Below are positions 35,801 through 44,086 of a DNA stretch of 64,000 nt, one piece after another. This DNA comes from Competibacter sp963695105. Its GTDB lineage: Bacteria > Pseudomonadota > Gammaproteobacteria > Competibacterales > Competibacteraceae. A program made the translations under genes and the position numbers. Where the stretch lies: NCBI GenBank assembly GCA_963695105.1, contig CAVOGC010000007.1, positions 1 to 64,000 on the forward strand, in the 5' to 3' direction. Within the stretch, counting starts at the first letter, position 1, and every line of letters begins with the position of its first letter. The notes under the pieces are model-generated. The model saw nothing but the letters and a program-made list of their open reading frames with translations, had not been told where the DNA came from and searched no databases.

Positions 35801-36940
35801 GACGAACTGACTCTCCAGGCAGCGGACCGCGAGGATCTGGTGGAAGTCTGGCAACTGCACGCCAGCCCGCTTTGGCATGTGCAAAGCGCCGGCATTCCGC
35901 TGGTGCGGCGGATCGACCCCGCTGGACAATGGGCGCCGGAATGGCGGCCCTGGCCGGGCGAACAGGTCACCCTGACCGTCGGTCGACCGGAAGGAGCGCC
36001 CGGCGGCACCGTGACCATCGACCGCAGTCAGTTGCGGCTGAGTCCCGGTCGGCGCTTGAGCGAAGCGACCCTGGATTTGTCCATTCGGACCAGTCGCGGC
36101 GGCGATCATGCGCTGACGCTGCCGCCGGGCGCGACGCTCACCGCCGCCCGCATCAACGATGTCGTCCAGCCGTTGCGACAGCAGGATCGACGGGTGGTGC
36201 TGCCGCTGGCGCCCGGCGTGCAGCGGGTGGTGTTGAACTGGCGCGAGGAACGGGATTTCGGCGCCCGTCACACCACGCCCGAGGTGGATCTGGGAAGTCC
36301 CAGCGTCAACGGCAGCCTGAGCCTGAACCTGCCGCGCGATCGCTGGCTGTTATGGGCCAACGGGCCGGTCATGGGACCGGCCGTGCTGTTCTGGGGCGTG
36401 CTGGCGGTCATCCTGCTCGGCGCCGTCGTGTTGGGGCGGATGGGCGGCACGCCGCTGCGGGCTCATCACTGGTTTCTGCTCGGCGTCGGTCTCAGTCAGA
36501 GTCACATCGCGGCGATCCTGCTGGTGGCGGGCTGGCTGTTGCTGCTGGGGCGGCGCAGGGCGCTGGCCGACCGGGAGATCGGCGCTTTCCGTTTCGACCT
36601 GCTGCAACTGGCGCTGGCCGGGTTGACGCTGGCGGCGCTGGCGGCGCTGCTTGGGGCGATCGAGCAGGGCTTGCTGGGATCGCCCGAAATGCAGGTGGCC
36701 GGAAACGGGTCCAGCGCCTGGCAATTGAACTGGTATCAGGACCGGATCGCCGGGCCATTGCCGACTGCCTCGGTGGTGTCCGTCCCCCTGTTGCTGTATC
36801 GCGGTCTGATGCTGGCCTGGGCGCTGTGGCTGGCTTTCGCCCTGCTCAAGTGGCTGGGCTGGGGCTGGCAGTGCTTCAGCGCCGGGGGGCTGTGGCGGCG
36901 ATTGCGCCGGAGCAAGGCGGCGGTTGACAGTAAATCATAA
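32840..36940 (+). CDS. Large exported membrane protein with two related halves, unknown function
   Basis: A 1,366-residue protein with a signal peptide (FWLPLLVLLLGLYAATARAA). The N-half (PASLQPWMDWVL, YQCVWLSALSLNLDARGGEF, VRLDGALVPVL) and the half after ~residue 755 (EILKQLRERLTQPPDCQRCGDLAALALTIRNNELQLRL, AIDLDGQPATLF) align in order, each as a Cys-containing beta-rich module. A cluster of hydrophobic helices separates them (about 480-580 and 680-705), and further helices end the protein (about 1175-1350). Pro-rich linkers occur near 590-640. I do not recognise a family. It begins ~100 bases after mrpG on the same strand. Confidence 0.72.
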   Translation: MRTGSLPARQFWLPLLVLLLGLYAATARAASIPPEVLTQIPASLQPWMDWVLSDSPNRRCPVYYNQTDRYQCVWLSALSLNLDARGGEFRQKAYNDTDGWLTLPGNRGYWPQDVRLDGALVPVLEREGHPALKAPPGEHELTGRFYWSALPDSIRVPPGNALLDLRVNGQPVPVFRLEDEGVLRLRQQPAEPAQQDTLDLHIFRLLTDGIPFTVATRLDLRVSGQAREELLGPVLPPDFLPLALDSPLPARLEADGRLRVQLRPGNWTLTLSARHRGPLDALALPAVPAPWPQQEIWSFQAQNTLRQVQVEGAAALDPAQTNLPESWRQWPAWLLQPGEALQFQVRQRGEAEPAPARLNLERTLWLDFAGSGYTVRDRLSGSLDHTRLDADPTLQLGRVEIGGEDQFITRLPGSDAAGVEIRQLNDLQLVADSRLEPADIEKLPAVGWRMAPQRIDATLNLPPGWRLLAADGPDSAGNAWLYSWNLLDLFIVLVVALGFAKLWGWPWGLVALAGMALSYHEPNAPLYVWLNVLAATALLRVLPPGRLRSLIKGYRGLALLALLVIGALFAVQQVRGALYPQLEPFAPGAALSLSASPASAPPVASLEEAPAYNRLRSSPKSPQPQIQNKLSQRLQQQYTADIKVQTGPGVPDWRWQRATLRWSGPVAADEQLRLWLLPPWGTRALLLLGLALLLAMGARAWIAGRRTVPPVAPPAVDEAGKGASSPPGAGAVAAASALLAIVLTVVTPPVQAQEYPPPEILKQLRERLTQPPDCQRCGDLAALALTIRNNELQLRLSLQAQTDTAVPLPLPREGLIVRAIDLDGQPATLFRGPDQLLWLRLPPGLHAATVAAAVPPEVATLQLPLPLPPGRLELNASGWKVEGYVEGRADPQLQLTRPRQDAAAPLQAGMMPPFVQVERDIVLDVDWRVLTRVRRLSQADQAMVLEIPLLPGEHVTTPDIRVRDDRVLLNLPPEQTEIAWAATLNRADELTLQAADREDLVEVWQLHASPLWHVQSAGIPLVRRIDPAGQWAPEWRPWPGEQVTLTVGRPEGAPGGTVTIDRSQLRLSPGRRLSEATLDLSIRTSRGGDHALTLPPGATLTAARINDVVQPLRQQDRRVVLPLAPGVQRVVLNWREERDFGARHTTPEVDLGSPSVNGSLSLNLPRDRWLLWANGPVMGPAVLFWGVLAVILLGAVVLGRMGGTPLRAHHWFLLGVGLSQSHIAAILLVAGWLLLLGRRRALADREIGAFRFDLLQLALAGLTLAALAALLGAIEQGLLGSPEMQVAGNGSSAWQLNWYQDRIAGPLPTASVVSVPLLLYRGLMLAWALWLAFALLKWLGWGWQCFSAGGLWRRLRRSKAAVDSKS

Positions 36941-36960
36941 GCATCCTCCCGATTCTGCCA

Positions 36961-37250
36961 TTGGCCCGCTACCGGTTGAGCTTCCGCGCATCCGTGGACT
37001 TACGGTTGCCGGCCTACGCCGGGTCCGCCTGGCGCGGCGCCTTCGGCCACGCGCTCAAGCGTTTGGTGTGCGTCACCCGGGAACCGGCCTGTCCGCCCTG
37101 CCTGCTCTACCGTTCCTGTATTTACCCCTACCTGTTCGAGACTCCGCCCGATCCCGGTGTCGGCAAGCTGACCCAGTATCCCGCCGCGCCTCATCCCTAC
37201 CTGCTGATTCCCGACGATCGCGGCGGTCGGGTGGCGCGCAGCGCCGGGGT
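36961..37250 (+). pseudogene. cas6: cas6 endoribonuclease remnant, N-terminal ~95 residues
   Basis: The frame begins with TTG at 36961 and encodes RYRLSFRASVDLRLPAYAGSA, WRGAFGHALKRLVCV, CPPCLLYRSCIYPYLFETPP and KLTQYPAAPHPYLL, closely resembling the N-terminus of Cas6-type RAMP nucleases that process CRISPR RNA. The similarity ends at about GGRVARSAGV. The rest of the ORF (to 37344) runs antisense into the SH3 gene. Full Cas6 proteins are ~250-300 residues, so most of the gene is gone. No CRISPR repeats or other cas genes are present in this window. Confidence 0.72.
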
Positions 37251-37291
37251 GGTTCGAAACGACTCAGAGAGGAACGCTATATCCCCGCCGC

Positions 37292-37933
37292 TCAGAATTG
37301 TTCCCAGCGCCGGCGCTGGCGTCGCCAGGGAAGGTTGGGAATGATCAGCCCCAACAGCAGCCCTCCAAAACCGACACCCGCACCGGCCATAAACCAGTCG
37401 CGTTGGGATTCCTTGCGCAGCGAAGCATTTTCCCGTTCGAGGTGGGTGACCTGTTCGCGGGCCAGCGCGGTCTCCTGTTGCAGATTACGGTTTTCCTGTT
37501 CGATGGCCAGGGTTTGCGAGGCGGAATGGCGGATTTCCGCCAGTTCCTCGCCGCAACGGGTCAGCTCGGCCCGACTGGTTTCCAGCGCCCCGACCTCACC
37601 CCGCAAGCCGCGATTCTCTTCCTCCAGCGTAGCGACGCGCGCTTCGAGTTGCGTCACCCGTTCGCGGGGGGCGGGCTGATCCATCAAATAGCGGGTCAGT
37701 ATCCAGCCGACGGCGTCCTCGGGAGTTCTGACTTTGGTGTAGCCTTCGGCACTGGTTTCCAGAATCTGCAGCGGCGTACCGCTGGGCGCCATGTACAGGA
37801 TCTTGTACTGGGTGGAAGTACCGCGTCGGATCGGGATGGTGCAGGAATCGGTCACGTAACCGATTTCAGCATGGGCGGGACCTGCCAGCGCGCCGGCTAT
37901 CAAGAGGGGAAACAATGGCGACAATCGCTTCAT
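37292..37933 (-). CDS. SH3 and coiled-coil membrane-anchor protein (TIGR04211-like)
   Basis: A 213-residue envelope protein. The start at 37933 gives a signal peptide (MKRLSPLFPLLIAGALAGPAHA). A bacterial SH3 domain (YVTDSCTIPIRRGTSTQYKILYMAPSGTPLQILE) is followed by a long coiled coil (about 90-180: QLEARVATLEEENRGLRGEV...LERENASLRKESQ) and one C-terminal transmembrane helix with a basic tail (RRQRRRWEQF). This matches the YgiM-like SH3 family. Its role is probably structural at the inner membrane facing the periplasm. The 3' end abuts the cas6 remnant on the other strand. Confidence 0.85.
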   Translation of the reverse strand: MKRLSPLFPLLIAGALAGPAHAEIGYVTDSCTIPIRRGTSTQYKILYMAPSGTPLQILETSAEGYTKVRTPEDAVGWILTRYLMDQPAPRERVTQLEARVATLEEENRGLRGEVGALETSRAELTRCGEELAEIRHSASQTLAIEQENRNLQQETALAREQVTHLERENASLRKESQRDWFMAGAGVGFGGLLLGLIIPNLPWRRQRRRWEQF

Positions 37934-38384
37934 GCGGGCTCCGTGGTCGGGCGGCAAATATGCGGCGGATTCATTAACTCAGGGCTTTCGCTTCATCTGT
38001 TCGCCCTGAGCTTGTCGAAGGGTGGTTTATCGATAAAGAACGGGGTTCGACCGTTCGACCGTTCGACCGTTCGACAGGCTCAGGGCGAACGGTTTATCCC
38101 GATACGGTTCTTAACCCGAAGCGAAAGACCTGTAACTTTAAATGCGCCGGGTCGGGCTGCCAACCCCCACGCATCGGGACCGGCCTCCCGATTGCGCCCG
38201 ATCGGCCGCCGACATGCGACCGCGAGCCGCCCGCCGACTCGACCGCTCAGGTTGACATCAACCGCGAACTCCCCTTGAATTGGCGCTGATCGCCCGTCCA
38301 GCCCCACCCGCGTTTGCAGCCTTTCCAACCCGCCAACCGGTTGCCGGATCGAGATCCGCCAGCCGTCCAAATTAAAAGCACAAC
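37934..38384. other. Intergenic region with palindromic and tandem repeats
   Basis: No gene is supported. It contains the inverted-repeat unit at 38000-38089 with its 8-bp tandem repeats. A TTGACA (38251-38256) about 130 bases before the next gene is a possible -35 box. Confidence 0.5.
38000..38089. repeat. Inverted repeat TTCGCCCTGAGCTTGTCGAA ... TTCGACAGGCTCAGGGCGAA
   Basis: The 20-bp arms (38000-38019 and 38070-38089) pair with one mismatch. This CCCTGAGC(T/C)TGTCGAA sequence is a repeat I recognise from many bacterial intergenic regions. Inside it, TTCGACCG is repeated directly at 38046, 38054 and 38062, with a fourth partial copy at 38070. Confidence 0.75.
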
Positions 38385-39929
38385 ATGAAAAAATGCTTGT
38401 TTCTGCTCGTATTCCTCGCCGCCTCGCCCGCATGGGCCGGCATCCCCGCCACGCCGGTCATGACGCTGTATCGGTTCAACGGCAAGCTCGAAATTCCCTA
38501 TTACGAAATCAATGCCTTTCGCCGGTCCGGCCCCTCTTCGCCGGCCGGCTTCCTGACGCAAGGCACGTCTCTGATTCCCTGCCTGGTGGTGCGAGACGGC
38601 AGCCCGCTCACCGACCGCAACGGCACGCCGTATGTGGGGTTTCAAATCGTGGTGAATTCGCGCACGGCCACGCCGGCCTCGACCGAACAATTCAGAGCCG
38701 CGCTGCGGCAGCGCCAAGCCGCCATGGTGGCCAACCACCATTGCAACGCCAGCGTCCGCCATGTGATCAGCATCCGTGGTCTGTATGCGCTCGAAAAAGC
38801 GCCGTTTTTCGACCCCCCGCGCTCGGCCAGAGGTAGCGCGGCCATTCCCGCGTCCGGTGGCGAGCTGGACCAAATCGTGCGCGCCTTTCACCATTCCTCC
38901 CAATGCGAGGCGGCCAACCGCCGCCTGATCGGGCGGCGTGCTTCCTTGCAAAACGCCTGGAACTCTTTCATTCGCACCCACCGGAACCGCTGGTCCGAGC
39001 AATCCATGCAGCAGGCCAAGCATCTGGACTACACGATGCGCACCGCGATCTTCGAGGGACATCTCGACCGGGGATGCAACGCCTATGGCGCCTGCGAGCG
39101 CAATATCATCGCCCTGTCGATTCGCAACCGGGGGCGGGAAGGCTGTTCCGGCCATCAGGGCTGCCGGTTTTCGGGAGATTTTCAGGGCGTGGCCAGCCGG
39201 GTTTCCCAATACAATATTTGGGATGAGTACCTGACCCAGGTTTCCGGTCTGACCTCGTGTTTTCTGCGATCTGACCTGGGCGGGAACCAATCAGCCGCGG
39301 GCGGCGGTCATAACATGCGGTATTACCACAAGCTGCAAGGCATGTACGCGCAGAACCTGGATTCGATGCAACGGATTTTGTTCGGCGGCGATGGGGACCT
39401 GCGGGAAATCTTTCCCAACGTCTCCGTGGGGGAGATAAAAAGCCTGCGCCACTACTATCACGCGCCGGCGATGGGTAAATGCTTTCCCAATCATGATCGA
39501 GTCGAATACATCACCGGAGCGGTGGCCGGCAAGGGACAGGACTTCGCGCTGATCGCCAACACCCGGATTCGGGTCGACCAGCCGACGGGCGGCGGGTACT
39601 TTTTTCGGGATTTCGTGTTCCAGGAAGACGAGGACAGGGATGTGGTGCGGATCGTCGATCGCTATCCCGGCTTCGTCATCGACGGGCGAAAAGTGTCGCT
39701 GCGGGCGGCGAGTCGCTGCGCGCCCTACGGCATTCCGCGCGGCTGCCGGTTCGGCGCCGTCGGACGCTATCGAAAAACGCCCTCCTGGCTGCACGCGGGC
39801 CGACCGCTGGCGCTCACCTGCCGCGTCCGCGACCGGGGCGAGCAATGTCAGGGCGGCGGTGAAACGCGGGCGGTCACCGTGGGCGGCGTCTGCGATACTC
39901 AGATGCGGCCGGTCGCCGGCGTGCGCTAG
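38385..39929 (+). CDS. Secreted Cys-rich protein, unknown function
   Basis: A 514-residue protein with a clear signal peptide (MKKCLFLLVFLAASPAWA). It has many cysteines after cleavage: LIPCLVVRDG, ANHHCNAS, DRGCNAYGACERNI, GCSGHQGCRFSG, ASRCAPYGIPRGCRFG, LTCRVRDRGEQCQGG. This suggests a disulfide-rich periplasmic or outer protein. A motif YNIWDEYLTQVSGLTSCFLR and RYYHKLQGMYAQNLDSMQRILF in the centre looks enzymatic but is not recognised. It stands alone between repeats and the DUF4921 gene, with 75 bases to the latter. Confidence 0.65.
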   Translation: MKKCLFLLVFLAASPAWAGIPATPVMTLYRFNGKLEIPYYEINAFRRSGPSSPAGFLTQGTSLIPCLVVRDGSPLTDRNGTPYVGFQIVVNSRTATPASTEQFRAALRQRQAAMVANHHCNASVRHVISIRGLYALEKAPFFDPPRSARGSAAIPASGGELDQIVRAFHHSSQCEAANRRLIGRRASLQNAWNSFIRTHRNRWSEQSMQQAKHLDYTMRTAIFEGHLDRGCNAYGACERNIIALSIRNRGREGCSGHQGCRFSGDFQGVASRVSQYNIWDEYLTQVSGLTSCFLRSDLGGNQSAAGGGHNMRYYHKLQGMYAQNLDSMQRILFGGDGDLREIFPNVSVGEIKSLRHYYHAPAMGKCFPNHDRVEYITGAVAGKGQDFALIANTRIRVDQPTGGGYFFRDFVFQEDEDRDVVRIVDRYPGFVIDGRKVSLRAASRCAPYGIPRGCRFGAVGRYRKTPSWLHAGRPLALTCRVRDRGEQCQGGGETRAVTVGGVCDTQMRPVAGVR

Positions 39930-40004
39930 AAACCCCAGGTTCCGGCATTCCAAGACCACTTTCCCCGACCCAAGGGACGTCCACAACGCTGAGGTAAGAC
40001 CCGG

Positions 40005-41399
40005 ATGCAGCCACAGACCATTCCCGAATCCAACTATCTGATGCGGATGGCCGACGGGACCATCAAGCAGGTCAATCCGTTCACCGGCACGGAAGTGTGG
40101 ACCGTGCCCGGTCGCGGCAACCGGCCGCTGGGGGTGAGTCAGCCCAACCCGGCGCACCTCGACCCCAACCGGCACGAAGCCCACTGTGCGTTCTGCGCCC
40201 GGCGCTATCTGGAAACTCCGCCGGAGAAGGCGCGGCTGATCCGCACCGGTGGCGGCTTTGCCACCCTGCGCCACCTTCACGCCGAGGCGCTGTTCGACAC
40301 GGTGGCCGAGTTTCGCCGCGTCCCCAACCTGTTCGAGATTGTTTCTTTCGAATACTGGCAGAAGAATTTCAATTATCGGGTGCCGGAAACCATCGCCGCC
40401 CACCAGCGCCACTATCTGGCCTCGGAGGCGGGCCGCCACCATGTCTTGCAGGTGGTGGAGCAGCGCCTGAAGGCTTCCGGCATGGATGAGGCGACTCGCA
40501 ACCGGCTGTCCCAGGATGAGAAGCTGCAAATGGCCAACGCCTTCTTCGGCGGCGGCCACGAGGTGATCGTCGCCCGGCGCCACTACGCCGAAGGCGCTAC
40601 TCACGACGATCAGCTCGCTTCTTCCGGCACTCTGACCCCGGAAGAGCACTACCAGTACCTGCGCTTCACCATCGACGCCGCGCGCGAGCTCTACGTCCAC
40701 AACCGCTACGTCCGCTATGTGGCGGTGTTCCAGAACTGGCTGAAGCCGGCCGGGGCGTCTTTCGATCATCTGCACAAGCAACTGGTGGCCATCGACGAGC
40801 GCGGGGTTCAGAACGAGATGGAGTTGCAGCGGGTGCGGGCCAACCCCAATCTCTACAACGAGGCCGCCGTCAACTTCGCCGCCTACCGCAATCTGGTGGT
40901 GGCCGAAAACGACCACGCCATCGCCTACGCCGGCTTCGGCCATCGCTACCCCACCCTGGAGATCTTCTCCAAGAGCGAACGCAGCCAGCCGTGGAACCAC
41001 GCGCCGGAGGAACTGCGCGGGGTGTCCGATCTGGTCCACGCCTGTCACGCCGCCGCCGGCTCCGACATTCCCTGCAACGAGGAATGGTATTACAAGCCGC
41101 CCGATGTGGACGTGCCCATGCCGTGGCGGGTGCTGATCAAGTGGCGGGTATCGACCCCGGCCGGCTTCGAGGGTGGCACCAAGATCTACGTCAACACCAT
41201 CGACCCGGAAACCTTGCGCGACCGAGTGGTGCCGCGCCTGTTCCAGCTCAAGCACGAGGGCCGGATCGCGCCGATGAAGATTGCCTTCGAGTGCGACTGC
41301 GTGCCCAATTGCCTGCGCTACAATCCCGCCGTGCGCCGGCGGGAATCCCCCCACCCCGAATTTCCGCCGTTGGCGGATGGCCCGTCCCAGGATGGTTGA
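40005..41399 (+). CDS. DUF4921 family, HIT/galactose-1-phosphate uridylyltransferase-like protein
   Basis: A 464-residue soluble protein. The N-domain has a Cys pair (CAFCARRYLETPPEK), LPXS-like RTGGGFATLRH and EYWQKNFNYRVPETI. The second domain has KPAGASFDHLHKQLVAI, which is the HIT-type histidine triad region of GalT-like proteins. The C-terminus has CDCVPNCLRYNP. I match this to DUF4921, a family related to UDP-glucose:hexose-1-phosphate uridylyltransferases, so a nucleotidyl transfer or hydrolysis role is likely. The substrate is unknown. No Leloir pathway genes are nearby. Confidence 0.78.
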   Translation: MQPQTIPESNYLMRMADGTIKQVNPFTGTEVWTVPGRGNRPLGVSQPNPAHLDPNRHEAHCAFCARRYLETPPEKARLIRTGGGFATLRHLHAEALFDTVAEFRRVPNLFEIVSFEYWQKNFNYRVPETIAAHQRHYLASEAGRHHVLQVVEQRLKASGMDEATRNRLSQDEKLQMANAFFGGGHEVIVARRHYAEGATHDDQLASSGTLTPEEHYQYLRFTIDAARELYVHNRYVRYVAVFQNWLKPAGASFDHLHKQLVAIDERGVQNEMELQRVRANPNLYNEAAVNFAAYRNLVVAENDHAIAYAGFGHRYPTLEIFSKSERSQPWNHAPEELRGVSDLVHACHAAAGSDIPCNEEWYYKPPDVDVPMPWRVLIKWRVSTPAGFEGGTKIYVNTIDPETLRDRVVPRLFQLKHEGRIAPMKIAFECDCVPNCLRYNPAVRRRESPHPEFPPLADGPSQDG

Positions 41400-41489
41400 C
41401 CGCGCCGATCGGGCGGATTCCGGGTGTCGTCGTGCCCTGTGGCATGTTCGACCCGGCTTGAATCGATGAGAACTTGCGAAGTCGCCCCC

Positions 41490-42728
41490 ATGAAAAACGC
41501 CGCCGCCACTTCCCGATACTTCCCGCCGTGCCGATCGGTCGCGCTCGCAAACTCCACGGAGCGGAAATGGCGCGGGCGTCTGTTCGCCTGCGGACTGTTG
41601 GCCATGATGACCGTGAGTTGCACGGCTCAGACCGGACCGGCGCCGATCAGCGCCGATGTCCCGGAAGCCGAAGGCTGGCGCGCGGAGGTGGTGGTCGAGG
41701 GTCTGAAGCATCCGTGGTCCATCGCCTGGCTGCCGGACGGTTCGGCGCTGGTGACCGAGCGAGCCGGCCGCCTGCGCCTGATCCGCAACGGCAAACTTGA
41801 CCCGGAACCCATTGCCGGCCTGCCGCCGGTGCTGGCCTCGGGCCAGGGCGGGTTGCTCGATATCGCTTTGCATCCAGACTTCGCCGACAACCGGCTGGTC
41901 TACCTGTCTTTCGCCACCGGCGCCCCGGAAGCGAATCGCACGGCGCTGGCGCGTGGACGCTTCGATGGCCGCGCGCTGCGCGATACCGAAGTGATTTTCA
42001 GGAACGCTGACCCCAAGTCCGGTGGGCAGCATTTCGGTTCCCGCATCGTCTGGCTACCGGACAAGACCTTGCTGCTGAGCATCGGCGACGGCGGCAACCC
42101 GCCGACCAGCTTCAACGGCGAAAACATCCGCAACCAGGCCCAGAATTTGGGTACGCATTTCGGCAAGGTGCTGCGACTGAAAGACGACGGCACGCCTCCT
42201 TCCGACAATCCATTCATCGGCCGGCCGGGCGCGAAGCCGGAAATCTGGACTCTTGGCCATCGCAACATCCAGGGCATGACCCGCGATCCGGTCAGTGGAC
42301 GCATCTGGGCCAACGAGCACGGCTCGCGGGGCGGCGACGAGCTGAACGTCATCGAGGGCGGCCACAACTACGGCTGGCCGGAGGTGACCTATAGCATCGA
42401 GTACTGGGGTCCGAAGATCTCGGATGAAACCAGTCGCCCCGGCATCACCGATCCCAAGCTGGTCTGGACCCCGTCCAAGGCCCCCAGTGGACTGACGTTC
42501 TACACCGGCGACGTTTATCCACGGTGGAAAGGCGACCTGTTCAGCGGCGCGCTCAAGTTCCGCCAGATCCGCCGCATCGACCTGGACGGCGCCCGGGTGA
42601 TCGGCGAGGAGAAGCTGAGCATCGGCCAGCGGGTGCGGGACGTGCGGCAGGGGCCGGACGGCTACCTGTACGTGCTGACCGATGAGGACGATGGGGCGCT
42701 GTTGCGCATCCTGCCAAAGGGGAAATAA
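41490..42728 (+). CDS. PQQ-dependent sugar dehydrogenase-like lipoprotein
   Basis: A 412-residue protein, start at 41490 (41466 is an alternative). A basic leader and LLAMMTVSCTAQ give a lipobox, so it is probably an outer-membrane or periplasmic lipoprotein. The beta-propeller domain has LKHPWSIAWLPDGSALVTER, GQGGLLDIALHPDFADNRLVYLSF, the PQQ/Ca-region GGQHFGSRIVW, LSIGDGG, TLGHRNIQGM and NEHGSRGGDELN. This is the glucose/sorbosone dehydrogenase (YliI/Asd-like) family that oxidises aldoses in the periplasm. Cofactor synthesis genes are not in the window. Confidence 0.87.
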   Translation: MKNAAATSRYFPPCRSVALANSTERKWRGRLFACGLLAMMTVSCTAQTGPAPISADVPEAEGWRAEVVVEGLKHPWSIAWLPDGSALVTERAGRLRLIRNGKLDPEPIAGLPPVLASGQGGLLDIALHPDFADNRLVYLSFATGAPEANRTALARGRFDGRALRDTEVIFRNADPKSGGQHFGSRIVWLPDKTLLLSIGDGGNPPTSFNGENIRNQAQNLGTHFGKVLRLKDDGTPPSDNPFIGRPGAKPEIWTLGHRNIQGMTRDPVSGRIWANEHGSRGGDELNVIEGGHNYGWPEVTYSIEYWGPKISDETSRPGITDPKLVWTPSKAPSGLTFYTGDVYPRWKGDLFSGALKFRQIRRIDLDGARVIGEEKLSIGQRVRDVRQGPDGYLYVLTDEDDGALLRILPKGK

Positions 42729-42789
42729 CGCCGGGCGGACGGCGTCAACCGGCCCGGAAGCGCCCAGACCAGACTCTGGATGGAGTGGG

Positions 42790-43209
42790 GGGCATCCGCG
42801 TCCTCGACTTGGGATTGCCCTTCCGCCAGCCCAGCCAGTTTCCGCGACAAAGCGTGTTGGCGGCGCGGGTCGCCTGCCGGTTCGCGGCGGAGCCTGGCTG
42901 CCGGATTTCGTGCGCGCCGTGTTCCGGGCCAACTTCGCCGAGGATCGGGATATCGCCCGGCCGGAGGTGCTGGAGCAGTGTCTGAACGCCTTGGGTCTGC
43001 CGGGGGCTGACCTGCTTCAACGAGCGCGGTCACCCGACAGCAGGACGCTGCCGCGGGCGCGGACCGAACAGGCCGTGGCCCTGGGGATTTTCGGCGCCCC
43101 CACCTTCATCGTCGGCGACGAGTTGTTTTGGGGCAACGATCGTCTGGAAGCCGCGCTGGCCTGGGCAACGCGACGGGGGAAATCGATCAAGCCAGGGCCG
43201 CCGGGCTGA
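42790..43209 (+). pseudogene. 2-hydroxychromene-2-carboxylate isomerase-like (DsbA family), truncated and frameshifted
   Basis: Two frames encode consecutive parts of one protein. First comes LGLPFRQPSQFPRQSVLAARVACRFAAEPG (frame starting 42785), then, after a shift near 42890, WLPDFVRAVFRANFAEDRDIARPEVLEQCL, GIFGAPTFIVGDELFWGNDRLEAALAW. These match the C-terminal two thirds of glutathione-dependent HCCA isomerases. The N-terminal third with the thioredoxin-fold active site is missing. The 3' end overlaps the LysR gene on the other strand by 23 bases. Confidence 0.75.
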
Positions 43210-44086
43210 TCGTGGACATCGACGAGGGGGACGCCTCGGCCGCGAACCCTTCGCGCATGTAGCCGGCCAGACATTCCGCCACCGCCGAAACCGAACCGCC
43301 ACGATGCAGCGTGATGCTCGCGGGCGGCAGCGGCGGGAATCCTTCCGCCACACCGAGGGGGCGGACGCCGACCGGCAGCACGCTGCGACCGAGCACCGTG
43401 ACCGCCAGCCCGGCGGTCACGGCGGCCAGAACGCCGCTGATGCTGGCGCTGGTGTAGGCGATGCGATACGGGCGGCCCACTCCGTTTAGACCGGCCAGCG
43501 CCCAGTCGCGAAACGGGCAACCGGCTTGGAACAGCGCCAGCGGCAACGGCTCGTCTTCGTGAGCGAGGTGACGCTCGGCGGTCGCCCACACGGTCGGTTC
43601 CCGGCGCAGCACCTCGCCGGTTTCCGCGCCGGGGGTACAGGTAATCAACGCCAGATCGAGCCGGTCCTCGGCCAGCAGCCGTCGCTGATTCTCGCTGGGC
43701 TCGCAATGGACTTCCACCTGGACGCGCGGAAAGGCGCGGGCGAAGCGGACCAGGATGTCGGGTAGAAACCGTCCGACGTAATCGTCCGGCGTGCCGAGAC
43801 GCACCAGGCCCGACAGATCCGGCCGGGCCAGCACCGCCAGGGCTTCATCGTGCAGCTTCAACAGGCGGCGGGCGTAGCCGAGCAGCGCCTCGCCATCCGG
43901 GGTGAGCTGTACGCCGCGACCCTCGCGCTGGAACAAGGCACGGTCCAGTAGGGTTTCCAGCCGTCGCACCTGCATGGAAACGGCCGATTGAGTTCGATGC
44001 ACCTGCCGCGCGGCGGCGGTGAAGCCACCGGCATCGACGATGGCGACAAAGGTGCGCAGAAGATCCGGGTCGAGTTGAATGGACAT
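43187..44086 (-). CDS. LysR family transcriptional regulator
   Basis: A 299-residue regulator. The N-terminal winged HTH reads LLRTFVAIVDAGGFTAAARQVHRTQSAVSMQVRRLETLL, typical of LysR proteins of the ArgP/DhcR-like sort. The effector-binding domain follows (LVRLGTPDDYVGRFLPDILVRFARAFP). It is divergent from a DUF1127 gene and a glutathione S-transferase, which are the likely targets. Confidence 0.9.
   Translation of the reverse strand: MSIQLDPDLLRTFVAIVDAGGFTAAARQVHRTQSAVSMQVRRLETLLDRALFQREGRGVQLTPDGEALLGYARRLLKLHDEALAVLARPDLSGLVRLGTPDDYVGRFLPDILVRFARAFPRVQVEVHCEPSENQRRLLAEDRLDLALITCTPGAETGEVLRREPTVWATAERHLAHEDEPLPLALFQAGCPFRDWALAGLNGVGRPYRIAYTSASISGVLAAVTAGLAVTVLGRSVLPVGVRPLGVAEGFPPLPPASITLHRGGSVSAVAECLAGYMREGFAAEASPSSMSTISPAALA

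Noticed and set aside
38046..38077. Possible CRISPR array
   Set aside because: The repeat unit is only 8 bp, contiguous and without spacers; it is a tandem repeat inside an intergenic palindrome.
39291..42032. 913-residue minus-strand ORF
   Set aside because: It lies opposite two well supported genes (Cys-rich protein and DUF4921) and has shadow composition.
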